DNA of 35,410 nucleotides, from contig PHCZ01000015.1 of NCBI GenBank assembly GCA_002840895.1, forward strand, positions 1 through 35,410, in the 5' to 3' direction. Every line of letters begins with the position of its first letter. The first letter of the stretch is position 1. A program made the position numbers and the translations under genes. The stretch is from Bacteroidetes bacterium HGW-Bacteroidetes-8. Its GTDB lineage: Bacteria; Bacteroidota; Bacteroidia; Bacteroidales; UBA932. The notes beneath the pieces were generated by a model. It made no database searches and was not told the DNA's origin. It saw only the letters and a list, made by a program, of their open reading frames with translations. This document shows, piece by piece, positions 16,201-24,573 of this stretch.

Positions 16201-16500
16201 CTGCTGGGTTATATGCAAGGGAAACGCTGTCTGGACTATATGAAGAAACTGTGTCAGGGACAGATAGAGGTAGTCAAGGAGTTAGCAGCGCAAGTAAATA
16301 AAGAAACCAGAAACTATCGGGATATGAAAAAGTACAGCGTCTTCCTTCAAGTTGCTATGGAGAGTATCATAGGGAAGTCACACGAAATAGGAGCTGCATC
16401 CTTTTTCTCAACCGATGGTGTGGCACTGGCTGCCGAAGGAGTCACCGCCAAAAGCGATTTTGAAGTTATCTCATTTGTAGTTATAAAAAGCCGGAAATGA
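13291..16500 (+). CDS. SNF2-type DNA helicase with degenerate PLD-like N-terminus
   Basis: A 1069-residue protein. Residues 1-160 look like a phospholipase-D-type fold: TNLSDFTATTLGYVAS occupies the place of the conserved Asn/Ser strand, but the catalytic HxK appears as GMK (FGMKMLVLE, about 118-126), so nuclease activity of this half is doubtful. Helicase motifs follow: I IADSVGLGKTFEA (about 265), II VVIDESHNF (about 353), III LMLSATPVNNR, V ISEGQNLQDCD and VI QRFGRIDRLGS (about 803). This is the layout of SNF2 translocases found with DISARM-like and other defence methylases. It presumably remodels or moves along foreign DNA. The stop overlaps the next start (ATGA). Confidence 0.88.
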   Translation: MEIIDNKQGRLLGDEIKKRISPDTSLFLSTGYFSIYSFFFLKDKLKEIKEIEILLLTYPMQNSPIGVSLLRRSDLLFGDNSEQELQNQLLLRNAAEECAEWLNKKAKISTLIIPNSFGMKMLVLENNDANNIAINTNLSDFTATTLGYVASDNIHCNILQTELPAVDQLKNLFSQVWNNPLMSKDIKQYMLSSLKLGYRDYPPDFIYYYTLNHIFNDSIKDFDDDKLIKTRTGFKDKRIWQKLYKFQKDGVVGAIEKIERYGGCIIADSVGLGKTFEALAIIKYYELRNDRVLVLCPKKLRENWSVYTQNDRRNIFLEDRFNYDVLHHSDLTRERGLSGTINLKTINWANYDLVVIDESHNFRNNNPHKGEKTRYARLMNEIIRKGVKTKLLMLSATPVNNRMNDLKNQISFITEGDDSAFVTEGIDNITSVMALAQRQFTEWTKSDIKDINTLFERLDSRYFKLLDMLTIARSRKHIVKYYNCDDVGKFPERLKPINIKTDIDSRKLFPSLKDINTSIRKLNLANFTPMEYVLAEKRADYEEKYDYELKTGSVFKQIDREKSLIHLMRVNYLKRMESSINSFSISIKGLLKQVNDNLEKITNSALYIGKAVTIEDVDLEDTDNEALVGNKVKVLLQDMDLVRWKQDLEYDRDILAKLLESARNIDSIRDEKLEELKRIIANKIDNPINRANRKVVIFTAFADTANYLYHDISTWAHKKHGIYSTLITGTGANKTNLPHSGADMNDLLTSFSPISKERSKTGCKIKEEIDILIATDCISEGQNLQDCDFLVNYDIHWNPVRIIQRFGRIDRLGSINERVQLVNFWPNMELNEYINLESRVKGKMVLLDISATGEENLIEMNGQDEMNDLEYRRKQLEQLQNTVLDLEDIQGGMTITDSNMNDFRMDLLEYSKSNKDNIEQTPHGVHTVVYSNDPEIVEGTIFCLRNRKGEKGKSILSPYYLVYVGKEGETLLGYMQGKRCLDYMKKLCQGQIEVVKELAAQVNKETRNYRDMKKYSVFLQVAMESIIGKSHEIGAASFFSTDGVALAAEGVTAKSDFEVISFVVIKSRK

Positions 16501-17249
16501 TACAAAGCTTTAACCCTCCCCCAAGGGCAGTTGTTAATACTGTAATAACCAAGAAACTCTTTTTGGATCAGATGACTCTGACTCCGTCGGAAAAGAAGTT
16601 GATACGTGACGACATATCATCAATCCATATGCGGATTGTACTGCAGCCCCAAACAATAGGGTTAATGGAATACGAAACAGAGGAGTATCAATACAAACAA
16701 ATTGTAATATCGGAGGTTGTCCTTAACAGGCAGAGTGTCTGTTTTGCCATTGCCCGGCTTCTGCAGCAAGCTTTTCCGTACCCGCTCATTCTGTTGTTGA
16801 AATATGGGGAGGAGTATATGATAAGCTGGGCAGATAAAAGGATAAATTTAGCAGATAAAAACAAAAGGGTGGTTGAAAATTTGGAATTCACCCGCTGGAT
16901 TAACCCTGCAAACACCGATCCTATTATCAAAGGTTTTCTCAATTCATTAGATATAACCAAGCCCCAATGCCACAACCTGAAAGAACTGTTTGATATACTT
17001 AAGAATCGCTTTTATATGCTGGCAGTTGCAGACGAAACGGGTAATTATTCCGAAGCAACACAGGAAAATATTCTCTACTATCGGGAGCAAATGGCTATTT
17101 TAATGCAAAACAGAGAGGAACAAAAAAACATTGTTGAGGAATTGAAAAGTGAGACGCAGTTTAATGTTAAAGTACAATTGAATGGAAATTTAAAGATATT
17201 GCAGAACATCGAAAACCGGATTATCGACCTACTGAAAACGAACAAATAA
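16497..17249 (+). CDS. DUF4391 protein
   Basis: A 250-residue protein matching DUF4391: an N-terminal block ending PSEKKLIRDDISSIHMRIVLQP, a central region with YPLILLLKYGEEYMISWADKRIN, and a C-terminal helix rich in Glu/Lys (residues about 200-250) ending in IENRIIDLLKTNK. In many genomes DUF4391 genes lie between a helicase and a type III-like methyltransferase, as here; biochemical function is unknown. It overlaps the helicase gene by 4 bp, so the two are translationally coupled and probably form a complex. No membrane segment. Confidence 0.8.
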   Translation: MIQSFNPPPRAVVNTVITKKLFLDQMTLTPSEKKLIRDDISSIHMRIVLQPQTIGLMEYETEEYQYKQIVISEVVLNRQSVCFAIARLLQQAFPYPLILLLKYGEEYMISWADKRINLADKNKRVVENLEFTRWINPANTDPIIKGFLNSLDITKPQCHNLKELFDILKNRFYMLAVADETGNYSEATQENILYYREQMAILMQNREEQKNIVEELKSETQFNVKVQLNGNLKILQNIENRIIDLLKTNK

Positions 17250-17262
17250 AAATTCTATACAA

Positions 17263-17991
17263 ATGAGAAAAATATATCCCTATTTATTAATACTAATAAT
17301 CGTACTTCTCCCTTTTATTATAGGGAAATTGATTGTATCACCTATCGATATTGGAAAAATCGCGGGGAGTGAATCTGATTGGTTATTGTTTTGGGCAACC
17401 TATATAGGAGCTTCGGCAACAGCTATTATGGCTTGGCTAACTTATAAAATGTTTCGTCAAAATAAGGATTTACTTGATGCTCAAAAATTACGCTGGGAAA
17501 CAGAAAGAAGAGGTGTTATAAATTTTTCAATAGTAAACATCAAAGAGAACTATTGTTTGCAAGTTCAAAATATCGGATTAAGTGTTGTTACAGATATTAC
17601 ATATTCATTTAACAAAGAATTTCTAGACTGCTTACCATTAACAGAACTTAAAAATTACATATCTGAAGCTGGGAAAAAGGGACTTAGATTAAGCCCTTCA
17701 ACTAGTAAAGATTACTTCATTTTTTCGAGTAATTCAGTAGGACAGCATACAATCTTTGGTATATCTTTGGACAAATCTGTGATGGATAAAACAATTGAAA
17801 ACCTAAAGAAGGTCCAATTTGAAATTTCAGGATCATACAGAACTATTGATAAAGAATATATTATTGATGAAAAATTTAAGATTGACACATACCTGACAAA
17901 TGCTTTAGTTCATGAAAATGATATTGAGAAGGAGCTGAAATCAATAACAAAAGAATTAAAAGCGATAAATGTCACGATTAAAGCAAAATAG
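17263..17991 (+). CDS. Two-helix membrane protein inside the R-M operon
   Basis: A 242-residue protein of unknown family. Two hydrophobic helices (about residues 5-27 and 41-64, the second GASATAIMAWLTYKMF) precede a charged linker and a soluble beta-rich domain (about 85-215), then a helical tail. The N-terminus has no cleavage site, so it probably stays in the membrane with its soluble domain in the cytoplasm. It is more AT-rich than the helicase and methyltransferase genes, sits 13 bp after DUF4391 and 3 bp before the methyltransferase. The tight spacing suggests co-expression; the composition suggests later insertion. It may be a membrane effector or a passenger. Confidence 0.75.
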   Translation: MRKIYPYLLILIIVLLPFIIGKLIVSPIDIGKIAGSESDWLLFWATYIGASATAIMAWLTYKMFRQNKDLLDAQKLRWETERRGVINFSIVNIKENYCLQVQNIGLSVVTDITYSFNKEFLDCLPLTELKNYISEAGKKGLRLSPSTSKDYFIFSSNSVGQHTIFGISLDKSVMDKTIENLKKVQFEISGSYRTIDKEYIIDEKFKIDTYLTNALVHENDIEKELKSITKELKAINVTIKAK

Positions 17992-17994
17992 AAC

Positions 17995-19983
17995 ATGGAA
18001 AAGATTACATTAGACCATCCCGATAGCCAGAGTGCCGATTTGGTGGCACAACATATAGAACAATTAAGTCAATTATTCCCCGAAGTAATAAACGAGGGAA
18101 AGGTCGATTTTGAAGCATTACAAGACTTGTTGGGTAATTATACCGATACCCCGGAAGAACGATTTCAACTGAACTGGGCAGGAAAAGCACAGGCAAGATG
18201 TGAGGCACAAAAGCGAAGCACCGGAACATTACGCCCTTGTCCGGAAGAATCTGTAGATTGGAATACAACAGAGAACCTTTATATTGAAGGAGATAATCTC
18301 GAAGTATTAAAGTTGCTGCAAAAGAGTTATTACAAAAAGGTAAAAATGATATATATCGACCCACCATATAATACCGGAAAAGACTTTGTTTATAAGGATA
18401 ATTACATCGATAATATGACAAATTATCTTGAGATTTCCGGACAAGATCGCTCGCTTGGCACCAATACTGAAAGTGATGGAAGATACCATTCTAATTGGCT
18501 CAATATGATGTATCCGCGTTTGAAGTTAGCTCGTAATTTATTGACTGATGATGGGGTAATCTTTATCTCGATTGATGAAAATGAATTTGCTAATTTAAAA
18601 AAGGTTTGTAATGAAATATTTGGTGAGGAGAATTTTATTGCTTCAATCGCGAATATTAACAATCCCAAGGGGCGTTCTGATGATAAATACATCGCTACAG
18701 CTCATGAATATATTAGTTTATATGCTAAAGAAATTAATTCTTTTCAGATGGGGGGGTTTGTGCCAACTGACGAAATAATTAAGAGGTATAATAAGGTTGA
18801 CACAAATGGAAAAAAATTCAGGGAAATTGATTTACGAAAAACGGGAGAGAATGACTTACGAGAAGACAGACCAAATCTTTTCTACTATTTTGTATATAAT
18901 GAACAATCTGGAGATTTTTATCCAAGTAAGGAGGATATTACTGATAATTGTATAATAATAAAACCTCAAAGGGAAGATCAAAAAGAAGGTAATTGGAGAT
19001 GGGGATTTGAAACTAGTGAAAAAGAAATACATAATTTATTCCCGAAATACATGCCAAACAGAAAAGTTTGGGGAGTATTTGAGAAAGATTACTTGGAAGG
19101 ACGTGGAGCAGTCAAACCTACAAGTGCGTGGACATTCAAAGATGTAAATAGTGAAAGAGGAACTGAGCAATTTATTGACTTGGGATTTGAAAAAACCGTT
19201 TTTGCAAAACCAAAACCAATAGGAACAGTTATACGAGCCTCAATACTTTCAACAAAAATATCTGATATTATTCTTGACTTTTTCTCCGGCTCCGCCACTA
19301 CTGCCCACGCAGTAATGCAATTAAACTCAGAAGATGGGGGTAATAGAAAATTCATAATGGTACAGCTTCCAGAGGCAACCCCTGAAGATTCTGAAGCCCG
19401 AAAGGCTGGATACAAAACAATTGCAGAAATTGGGAAAGAACGTATCCGCCGTGCCGGGAACAAGATAATTGAAGAGTTAAAAGCAAAAAAGGCTAAAGAG
19501 GGCGCTCTCTTCACCGAGGAACATAAAATATTGGATATCGGCTTTAAAGTATTCAAACTGGATAGCTCGAATATTAATACTTGGGATAGCTCTCCATCAA
19601 ATTTAGAGGGGGCACTCTATAACTCAGTGCAGAACATTAAATCCGACAGAACGGAGCACGATCTGCTTTACGAGATATTGTTGAAATATGGTATAGACCT
19701 TGTTCAGCCTATCAACGAACATACTTTAGTAGGTAAAAAAGTATATGAGATGGGGGCAGGTGCATTGATTGTCTGTATGGCTGATAATATTAAGCCGGAA
19801 ACGGCAGAAGCTATTGCCCAACTATGGAAAAAGGTTAAGCCAACTGCTATAGATGAATCTTCCAAAGCAGCAATTAATTGTCGGGTTGTATTCAAAGACA
19901 ACGGATTTGACGACAATAATGACAAAACAAATATTTTCCAGATATTGAAACAGCATGGAATTGATAATGTGGTAACTATATAG
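17995..19983 (+). CDS. Type III R-M DNA methyltransferase (Mod), beta class
   Basis: A 662-residue SAM-dependent methyltransferase. Motif IV DPPYNTG (from about residue 122) precedes motif I DFFSGSATTAHAV (about 427-439), the beta-class order of type III Mod and related N6-adenine methylases. An N-terminal helical part (1-90) includes EERFQLNWAGKAQA. Residues about 210-410, between the motifs, form the likely target recognition domain; they are more AT-rich and differ in codon use from both flanks, suggesting domain exchange. A run of seven G (18750-18756) lies in this region. Mod confers specificity and partners with Res at 21100-24168 in classical type III systems. The DUF1016 gene lies between them. 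Confidence 0.92.
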   Translation: MEKITLDHPDSQSADLVAQHIEQLSQLFPEVINEGKVDFEALQDLLGNYTDTPEERFQLNWAGKAQARCEAQKRSTGTLRPCPEESVDWNTTENLYIEGDNLEVLKLLQKSYYKKVKMIYIDPPYNTGKDFVYKDNYIDNMTNYLEISGQDRSLGTNTESDGRYHSNWLNMMYPRLKLARNLLTDDGVIFISIDENEFANLKKVCNEIFGEENFIASIANINNPKGRSDDKYIATAHEYISLYAKEINSFQMGGFVPTDEIIKRYNKVDTNGKKFREIDLRKTGENDLREDRPNLFYYFVYNEQSGDFYPSKEDITDNCIIIKPQREDQKEGNWRWGFETSEKEIHNLFPKYMPNRKVWGVFEKDYLEGRGAVKPTSAWTFKDVNSERGTEQFIDLGFEKTVFAKPKPIGTVIRASILSTKISDIILDFFSGSATTAHAVMQLNSEDGGNRKFIMVQLPEATPEDSEARKAGYKTIAEIGKERIRRAGNKIIEELKAKKAKEGALFTEEHKILDIGFKVFKLDSSNINTWDSSPSNLEGALYNSVQNIKSDRTEHDLLYEILLKYGIDLVQPINEHTLVGKKVYEMGAGALIVCMADNIKPETAEAIAQLWKKVKPTAIDESSKAAINCRVVFKDNGFDDNNDKTNIFQILKQHGIDNVVTI

Positions 19984-19987
19984 AAAT

Positions 19988-21085
19988 ATGGGGAACATTA
20001 AAAAAGATCAGCTTTTTGAAGCTCAGTTCGAGGACGTTCGATCAATTATTGATCTTCGTAAAACAAGGGCATACAGAGCTGTAAACAACGAGAGTATAAT
20101 AAGTAATTGGGAGGTGGGGCAATATATCTCTGACAAACTTAAATCTGCACAATGGGGTAGTAAAGTCGTAGATATGCTGGCAAACTATCTTCAACAAAAA
20201 CAGCCCGGTTTAAAGGGGTATGACAGAAGAGCAATTTATAGAATGGTACAATTTTATGAGGCTTATTCAATTCCTGAATTTGTGGGGTTTTTGCCACCAC
20301 AATTACAATTGCCAGCAAATGAGAAAGATATAATTGTGGGGTTTGAAAAACCACAATTGGGAAACGAGAAGAATATCCTCTCATTCTTGTGTCTCGTTAA
20401 CTGGACAAACCATATTAAGATTTTGTCAGGATGCAATCATCCGGATGAAAGAGCATTTTATATCTATTTGACCTACAAAGAAAAACTATTGACTAGGGAG
20501 CTTGAAAGACAGATAAAATCGGGAGTATATGAACGTAGTCTTATAGGGAATAACAAACACACCTCTGTTTTAAGGCAAAGTTATCCATCAGCAAAACAAT
20601 ATTTTAAAGATTCATATATCGTAGATTTCTTAAACCTGCCGGAAGTGCATAGCGAAAAGAGCCTTCATAAGGGACTGATCGGTCAAATGAAAAATTTTAT
20701 ACTTGAATTGGGAAGAGATTTTATATTTATTGGAGAGGAGTACAGAATTCAGGTAGGGATGAAAGATTTTAGAATTGATTTGCTGTTTTATCACAGGGGC
20801 TTACAGTGTTTAGTAGCCATAGAATTAAAAACCACGGAATTTCAACCGGATTATATTGGACAACTTGATTTCTATCTCGAAGCTTTGGATCGTGATGTGA
20901 AAAAGGAAAATGAAAATCCAAGTATCGGAATATTATTATGCAAAAGTGCAGATAGCGAAGTTGTTGAGTATGCTCTTAGCAGAAGTCTAAGTCCGTCTAT
21001 GATTGCAGAATACAAGCGGCAAATGATACCAAAAGATATATTACAAAAGCATCTACAGGAATTTTACGATAATGTAAATGAATAG
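19988..21085 (+). CDS. DUF1016/YhcG-type PD-(D/E)XK nuclease-domain protein
   Basis: A 365-residue protein. The N-terminal domain (about 10-175) matches DUF1016 (RKTRAYRAVNNESIISNWEVGQ, YLTYKEKLLTRELERQI). The C-terminal part has DFRIDLLFYHRGLQCLVAIELKT, a PD-(D/E)XK core with Asp near 261 and E-L-K near 278, followed by GQLDFYLEALD. YhcG-like proteins are predicted nucleases with unclear substrates; several occur in defence loci. Residues about 95-125 contain a repetitive insert (FLPPQLQLPANEKD, then VGFEKPQLGNEKN) whose DNA holds an inverted repeat AATTGTGG/CCACAATT near 20331-20357. It starts 4 bp after mod and is followed by res, so the three are clearly co-transcribed. Confidence 0.87.
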   Translation: MGNIKKDQLFEAQFEDVRSIIDLRKTRAYRAVNNESIISNWEVGQYISDKLKSAQWGSKVVDMLANYLQQKQPGLKGYDRRAIYRMVQFYEAYSIPEFVGFLPPQLQLPANEKDIIVGFEKPQLGNEKNILSFLCLVNWTNHIKILSGCNHPDERAFYIYLTYKEKLLTRELERQIKSGVYERSLIGNNKHTSVLRQSYPSAKQYFKDSYIVDFLNLPEVHSEKSLHKGLIGQMKNFILELGRDFIFIGEEYRIQVGMKDFRIDLLFYHRGLQCLVAIELKTTEFQPDYIGQLDFYLEALDRDVKKENENPSIGILLCKSADSEVVEYALSRSLSPSMIAEYKRQMIPKDILQKHLQEFYDNVNE

Positions 21086-21099
21086 AAAAAGAGAATAAA

Positions 21100-24000
21100 A
21101 TGAGACTACAATTTGAAAAAGACCTGGAATATCAATCAGAAGCGATTAAAAGCATCTGTGAAATCTTCGAAGGTCAGGAGATATTTCAAAGCAATTTTTC
21201 CGTTAGCATTCCAAATAAAGATGTTGGTGTTGGTATAATTGAATTTCAAGAGGGCTACTCTAATATTTCAATAGGAATTGGTAATAAGCTTAAGGTTATC
21301 GATGAAAATCTCCTATCAAATGTTCAAAAGATTCAATTAAGGAATGGTTTGCCACAATCGACAGAAGAGAGCTTCCGTAAAGAGGGTATGAATTTTACTG
21401 TAGAGATGGAGACCGGCACAGGGAAGACCTATGTTTATCTGAGAACCATTTTTGAACTTAACGAGAAATATGGGTTCACAAAATTTATAATTGTAGTGCC
21501 AAGCATTGCTATTAAAGAGGGGACCAATAAATCTCTCCAAATTACCGAGGAGCATTTTAAAGGGATATACGGCAATACCGTTTACAACTATTTTGTTTAT
21601 GACAGTAATAAACTTGAGCAGGTGAGGAGCTTTGCAACCAGTGACAACATAGAGGTAATGGTAATCAATATTGATGCTTTCCGTAAAAGTTTTGAAAATG
21701 ACGATGAGAACAACAAATCAAACGTTATTCACCGATATAAAGACACCTTAGGATTCAAACCTATTGAGTTAATTCAGGAAACAAACCCGATTGTCATTAT
21801 TGACGAGCCTCAGAGTGTAGATAATACCGAAAAAGCTAAAGAGGCAATTTCTGCCTTAAATCCTTTGTGTTGTCTAAGATATTCGGCAACTCATAAGCAG
21901 AAGTACAATCTGATGTATAAACTGGACTCGGTTGATGCATATGAAATGAAGCTGGTAAAGCAAATTGAGGTTGCCACTGCCGAGGTGGAGGGCTATATGA
22001 ATAACGCATATATCTTTCTTGAAAAAGTCGACAACAGATCGGGTATAAAAGCCTATCTGGAATTAGATATTCAAAGCAAAGGGAAAGTAGCTCGTTCAAA
22101 GAAATGGGTAAAACAAGGAGATGATTTGTATGATATAACCAAAAGGGAGCAGTACGAAGGGTATATTGTTAAAGATATAGTTTACAATAGGCAAACGGGA
22201 CTATGGGAGGTTACTTTTACAAGTAATTCATATATAGTAATCGAGGGAAAAGCACTCGGTTCAATTAGTGATGAACTTATGGAACGGGAGCAAATCCGGA
22301 TAACAATTGAATCTCACTTAGACAAAGAACTTCTTTTAAACCCAATGGGAATAAAGGTTCTCAGTTTGTTTTTTATAGACAGGGTTGCAAATTACCGTCA
22401 ATACGACGAAGAGGGCAACGAGGTAAAGGGAAAATTTGCAGTAATGTTTGAGGAAGAGTATGCAAAATTGATTTCTCAAACAAAATATCAATCACTTTTC
22501 TTAGAGATTAAAGACAAAAACATTTCTGCAAATAGAGTTCATAATGGTTATTTTTCTATAGATAAGAGAAGCAAGTCTTCAAACAAAAAAGATAAATTTG
22601 AATGTTTCGTGGACTCATCGGGAAAAGCGGCCAAAGATGATGATGCATATAATCTCATTATGAAGGATAAAGAACGTCTTTTAAGTTTTGAGGAGCCTTT
22701 GAGATTTATTTTCTCCCACTCTGCTCTTAAAGAGGGATGGGATAACCCTAATGTCTTTCAAATATGTACCCTGATTGACTCAAAAGACGATATGACAAAG
22801 CGCCAAAAGGTTGGTCGCGGTCTACGTTTGTGTGTTAATCAAAACGGAGAAAGAGTAAGGGGGTTTGAAGTCAATACCCTGACTGTAATGGCAAATGAAT
22901 CGTATGAAAATTTTGCCAAAGGCCTGCAGAAAGAGATTGAGGAGGATACCGGGTACAAATTCGGATTGCTGCAGAAGCACTCCTTTGCACATATTGTTGT
23001 TGATGGAACAACAGAAAAGCCCGTCTATTTAAATGAACATAAATCGAGATTTTTATATGACTTTTTTGAACAGTGCGGCTATATTAAAGAAGAGGTAGTT
23101 AATAATAAAACAAAAGAAGTTGCCGGCAAGGTTCAGGATAAGCTTCGACTAGATTTGAAAGATAACAGAGTAAACATTCCTGCTGAGTTTGATTACATCA
23201 AAGGGGCCATTCTTAAAACATTACGTAAGGTTTCCGGGAATATTAATATCAAGAATAGAAATGATGCCCGGAAGGTCTCTCTAAGAAAAGAGGTATTGCT
23301 ATCGCCGGAATTTTCCGAATTGTGGAATAGAATAAAATATAAAACTACCTATTCTGTTAATTTTGATTCCGATGTATTGGTATACAAGTGTTCACAAAGA
23401 ATTTTAGAGGAGGTATCAGTAGGGAAAGGAAAGTTTATTACCGAGAAGATAAAACTTGAAACAACTGCCGGAGCAGTTACAGCCAACGAAGCTACGCTAC
23501 AGAGAACAGCAAAAATCATTGAAGAGTCAGTTTCTCAACTACCGGACATTGTCACTTACCTGCAGAATGAGACAAATCTCACCAGAAAAAGCATCGTAGA
23601 AATACTTATAAAATCTAAGAGGTTGGATGCTTTTAAGAAAAATCCGCAGGCATTCATCGAATCGGTGATAGATATTATTAAAGCAGAAATGAGACTGTGT
23701 CTCGTTGATGGTATAAAATACAGAAAACTTGGTGATCAAGATGTTTGGTGCCAAGAGCTTTTTGAAAACGTAGAACTACAAGGTTATCTAAACTCAAATT
23801 TAATGGAGAGCAAAAAATCACCATATGATTATGTTATATATGACTCTCCTACTGTAGAACTGCCTATGGCTATGGCATTCGAACAATCGCAAAATGTAAA
23901 AGTATATGCGAAGCTCCCTTCCTGGTTTAGAATAGACACTCCTCTTGGCCCCTACAATCCGGATTGGGCATTGGTTTGGGAAGAAAATGGCAAACAACGT

Positions 24001-24168
24001 CTTTACTTTGTAGTTGAAACAAAAGGCGGTATGTTCGAGGATTCCATAAAAGCGACCGAGTTGGCAAAAATCAAATGCGGCAAAGAACACTTTAGGGCAA
24101 TTGACAAAGGAGTTGGATTTGAGTTGGCGGATAGGTTTGCGACATTGGAGGGGAAAATACTTGCTTAG
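21100..24168 (+). CDS. Type III restriction enzyme Res subunit (helicase-nuclease)
   Basis: A 1022-residue SF2 helicase plus nuclease. Walker A METGTGKT lies near residue 103, motif II IIDEPQ near 230, motif III RYSATH near 262, and motif VI QKVGRGLRLC near 568. The C-terminal endonuclease has NPDWALVWEENGKQRLYFVVETKGG (Pro-Asp near 951, E-T-K near 971), the expected PD...(D/E)XK spacing. Res translocates or signals along DNA between two head-to-head unmethylated sites and cuts. It begins 14 bp after the DUF1016 gene and ends the operon. All recognisable motifs appear intact. Confidence 0.92.
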   Translation: MRLQFEKDLEYQSEAIKSICEIFEGQEIFQSNFSVSIPNKDVGVGIIEFQEGYSNISIGIGNKLKVIDENLLSNVQKIQLRNGLPQSTEESFRKEGMNFTVEMETGTGKTYVYLRTIFELNEKYGFTKFIIVVPSIAIKEGTNKSLQITEEHFKGIYGNTVYNYFVYDSNKLEQVRSFATSDNIEVMVINIDAFRKSFENDDENNKSNVIHRYKDTLGFKPIELIQETNPIVIIDEPQSVDNTEKAKEAISALNPLCCLRYSATHKQKYNLMYKLDSVDAYEMKLVKQIEVATAEVEGYMNNAYIFLEKVDNRSGIKAYLELDIQSKGKVARSKKWVKQGDDLYDITKREQYEGYIVKDIVYNRQTGLWEVTFTSNSYIVIEGKALGSISDELMEREQIRITIESHLDKELLLNPMGIKVLSLFFIDRVANYRQYDEEGNEVKGKFAVMFEEEYAKLISQTKYQSLFLEIKDKNISANRVHNGYFSIDKRSKSSNKKDKFECFVDSSGKAAKDDDAYNLIMKDKERLLSFEEPLRFIFSHSALKEGWDNPNVFQICTLIDSKDDMTKRQKVGRGLRLCVNQNGERVRGFEVNTLTVMANESYENFAKGLQKEIEEDTGYKFGLLQKHSFAHIVVDGTTEKPVYLNEHKSRFLYDFFEQCGYIKEEVVNNKTKEVAGKVQDKLRLDLKDNRVNIPAEFDYIKGAILKTLRKVSGNINIKNRNDARKVSLRKEVLLSPEFSELWNRIKYKTTYSVNFDSDVLVYKCSQRILEEVSVGKGKFITEKIKLETTAGAVTANEATLQRTAKIIEESVSQLPDIVTYLQNETNLTRKSIVEILIKSKRLDAFKKNPQAFIESVIDIIKAEMRLCLVDGIKYRKLGDQDVWCQELFENVELQGYLNSNLMESKKSPYDYVIYDSPTVELPMAMAFEQSQNVKVYAKLPSWFRIDTPLGPYNPDWALVWEENGKQRLYFVVETKGGMFEDSIKATELAKIKCGKEHFRAIDKGVGFELADRFATLEGKILA

Positions 24169-24451
24169 GATTTATTAATCTTTAATATTTAACAGTCAGT
24201 TATTCAGTAATATTTATTGTTTTCGTAAATTATTATTGATTCTAATGACCGGCATCCGTCAAAAACATAGTTTTCGATTCATTTGACACTATGTGAAATC
24301 ATTATTTCTTTGAGATTTTAACAATTTGCAAAAACATAATAACCTATATAATCTATAAAGTCTGGAATATTGACCGACTCAAGTTTGCTGCAATTTCTGA
24401 AAGCACTGTCACAAATATTGAATATATCATATCACCGGAATACTCAACGAA
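24169..24451. other. Noncoding gap after R-M operon
   Basis: AT-rich and mostly featureless. A frame without a start codon runs from about 24318 through the repeat array at 24452-24521 (KVWNIDRLKFAAISESTVTN...) but matches nothing I know, so I do not call a gene. No convincing terminator hairpin follows res. Confidence 0.4.
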
Positions 24452-24521
24452 CCGCAAAAAACATCAACAGAATGTCGCAAAAAACATCAATAAAATGCCG
24501 CAAAAAGCATCAATTATAATG
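24452..24521 (+). repeat. Three tandem 23-24-bp repeats upstream of DUF4143 ATPase gene
   Basis: Copies at 24452-24474, 24475-24497 and 24498-24521 share the core YCGCAAAAARCATCAA followed by a variable A/T stretch ending in AATG. The period is about two helical turns. The array ends 20 bp before the -7 box at 24542, so it covers the -33 region and upstream promoter area, a good position for cooperative binding of a regulator. Too short and too few for CRISPR. Confidence 0.7.
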
Positions 24522-24541
24522 ATAATTTAAAAAATATTATA

Positions 24542-24549
24542 TATCTTTG
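24542..24549 (+). promoter_or_regulatory. -7 box of DUF4143 ATPase gene
   Basis: TATCTTTG fits TAnnTTTG. Transcription would begin around 24556, which rules out the TTG at 24547 as start codon and supports the ATGATG at 24574. Confidence 0.5.
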
Positions 24550-24573
24550 GTAACAGTTATTACAGATGGTATT

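Noticed and set aside
13078-24168. Naming the operon DISARM, BREX or another catalogued system
   Set aside because: Marker genes (DrmA/DrmB, PglZ, BrxL) are absent; only a type III Mod/Res core can be claimed with confidence.
24452-24521. CRISPR array
   Set aside because: The three repeats are directly adjacent with no unique spacers, and no cas gene is present.
24547-24573. TTG start for the DUF4143 ATPase
   Set aside because: It lies inside the TAnnTTTG promoter box; the ATGATG at 24574 gives the usual MYLSR-type N-terminus.
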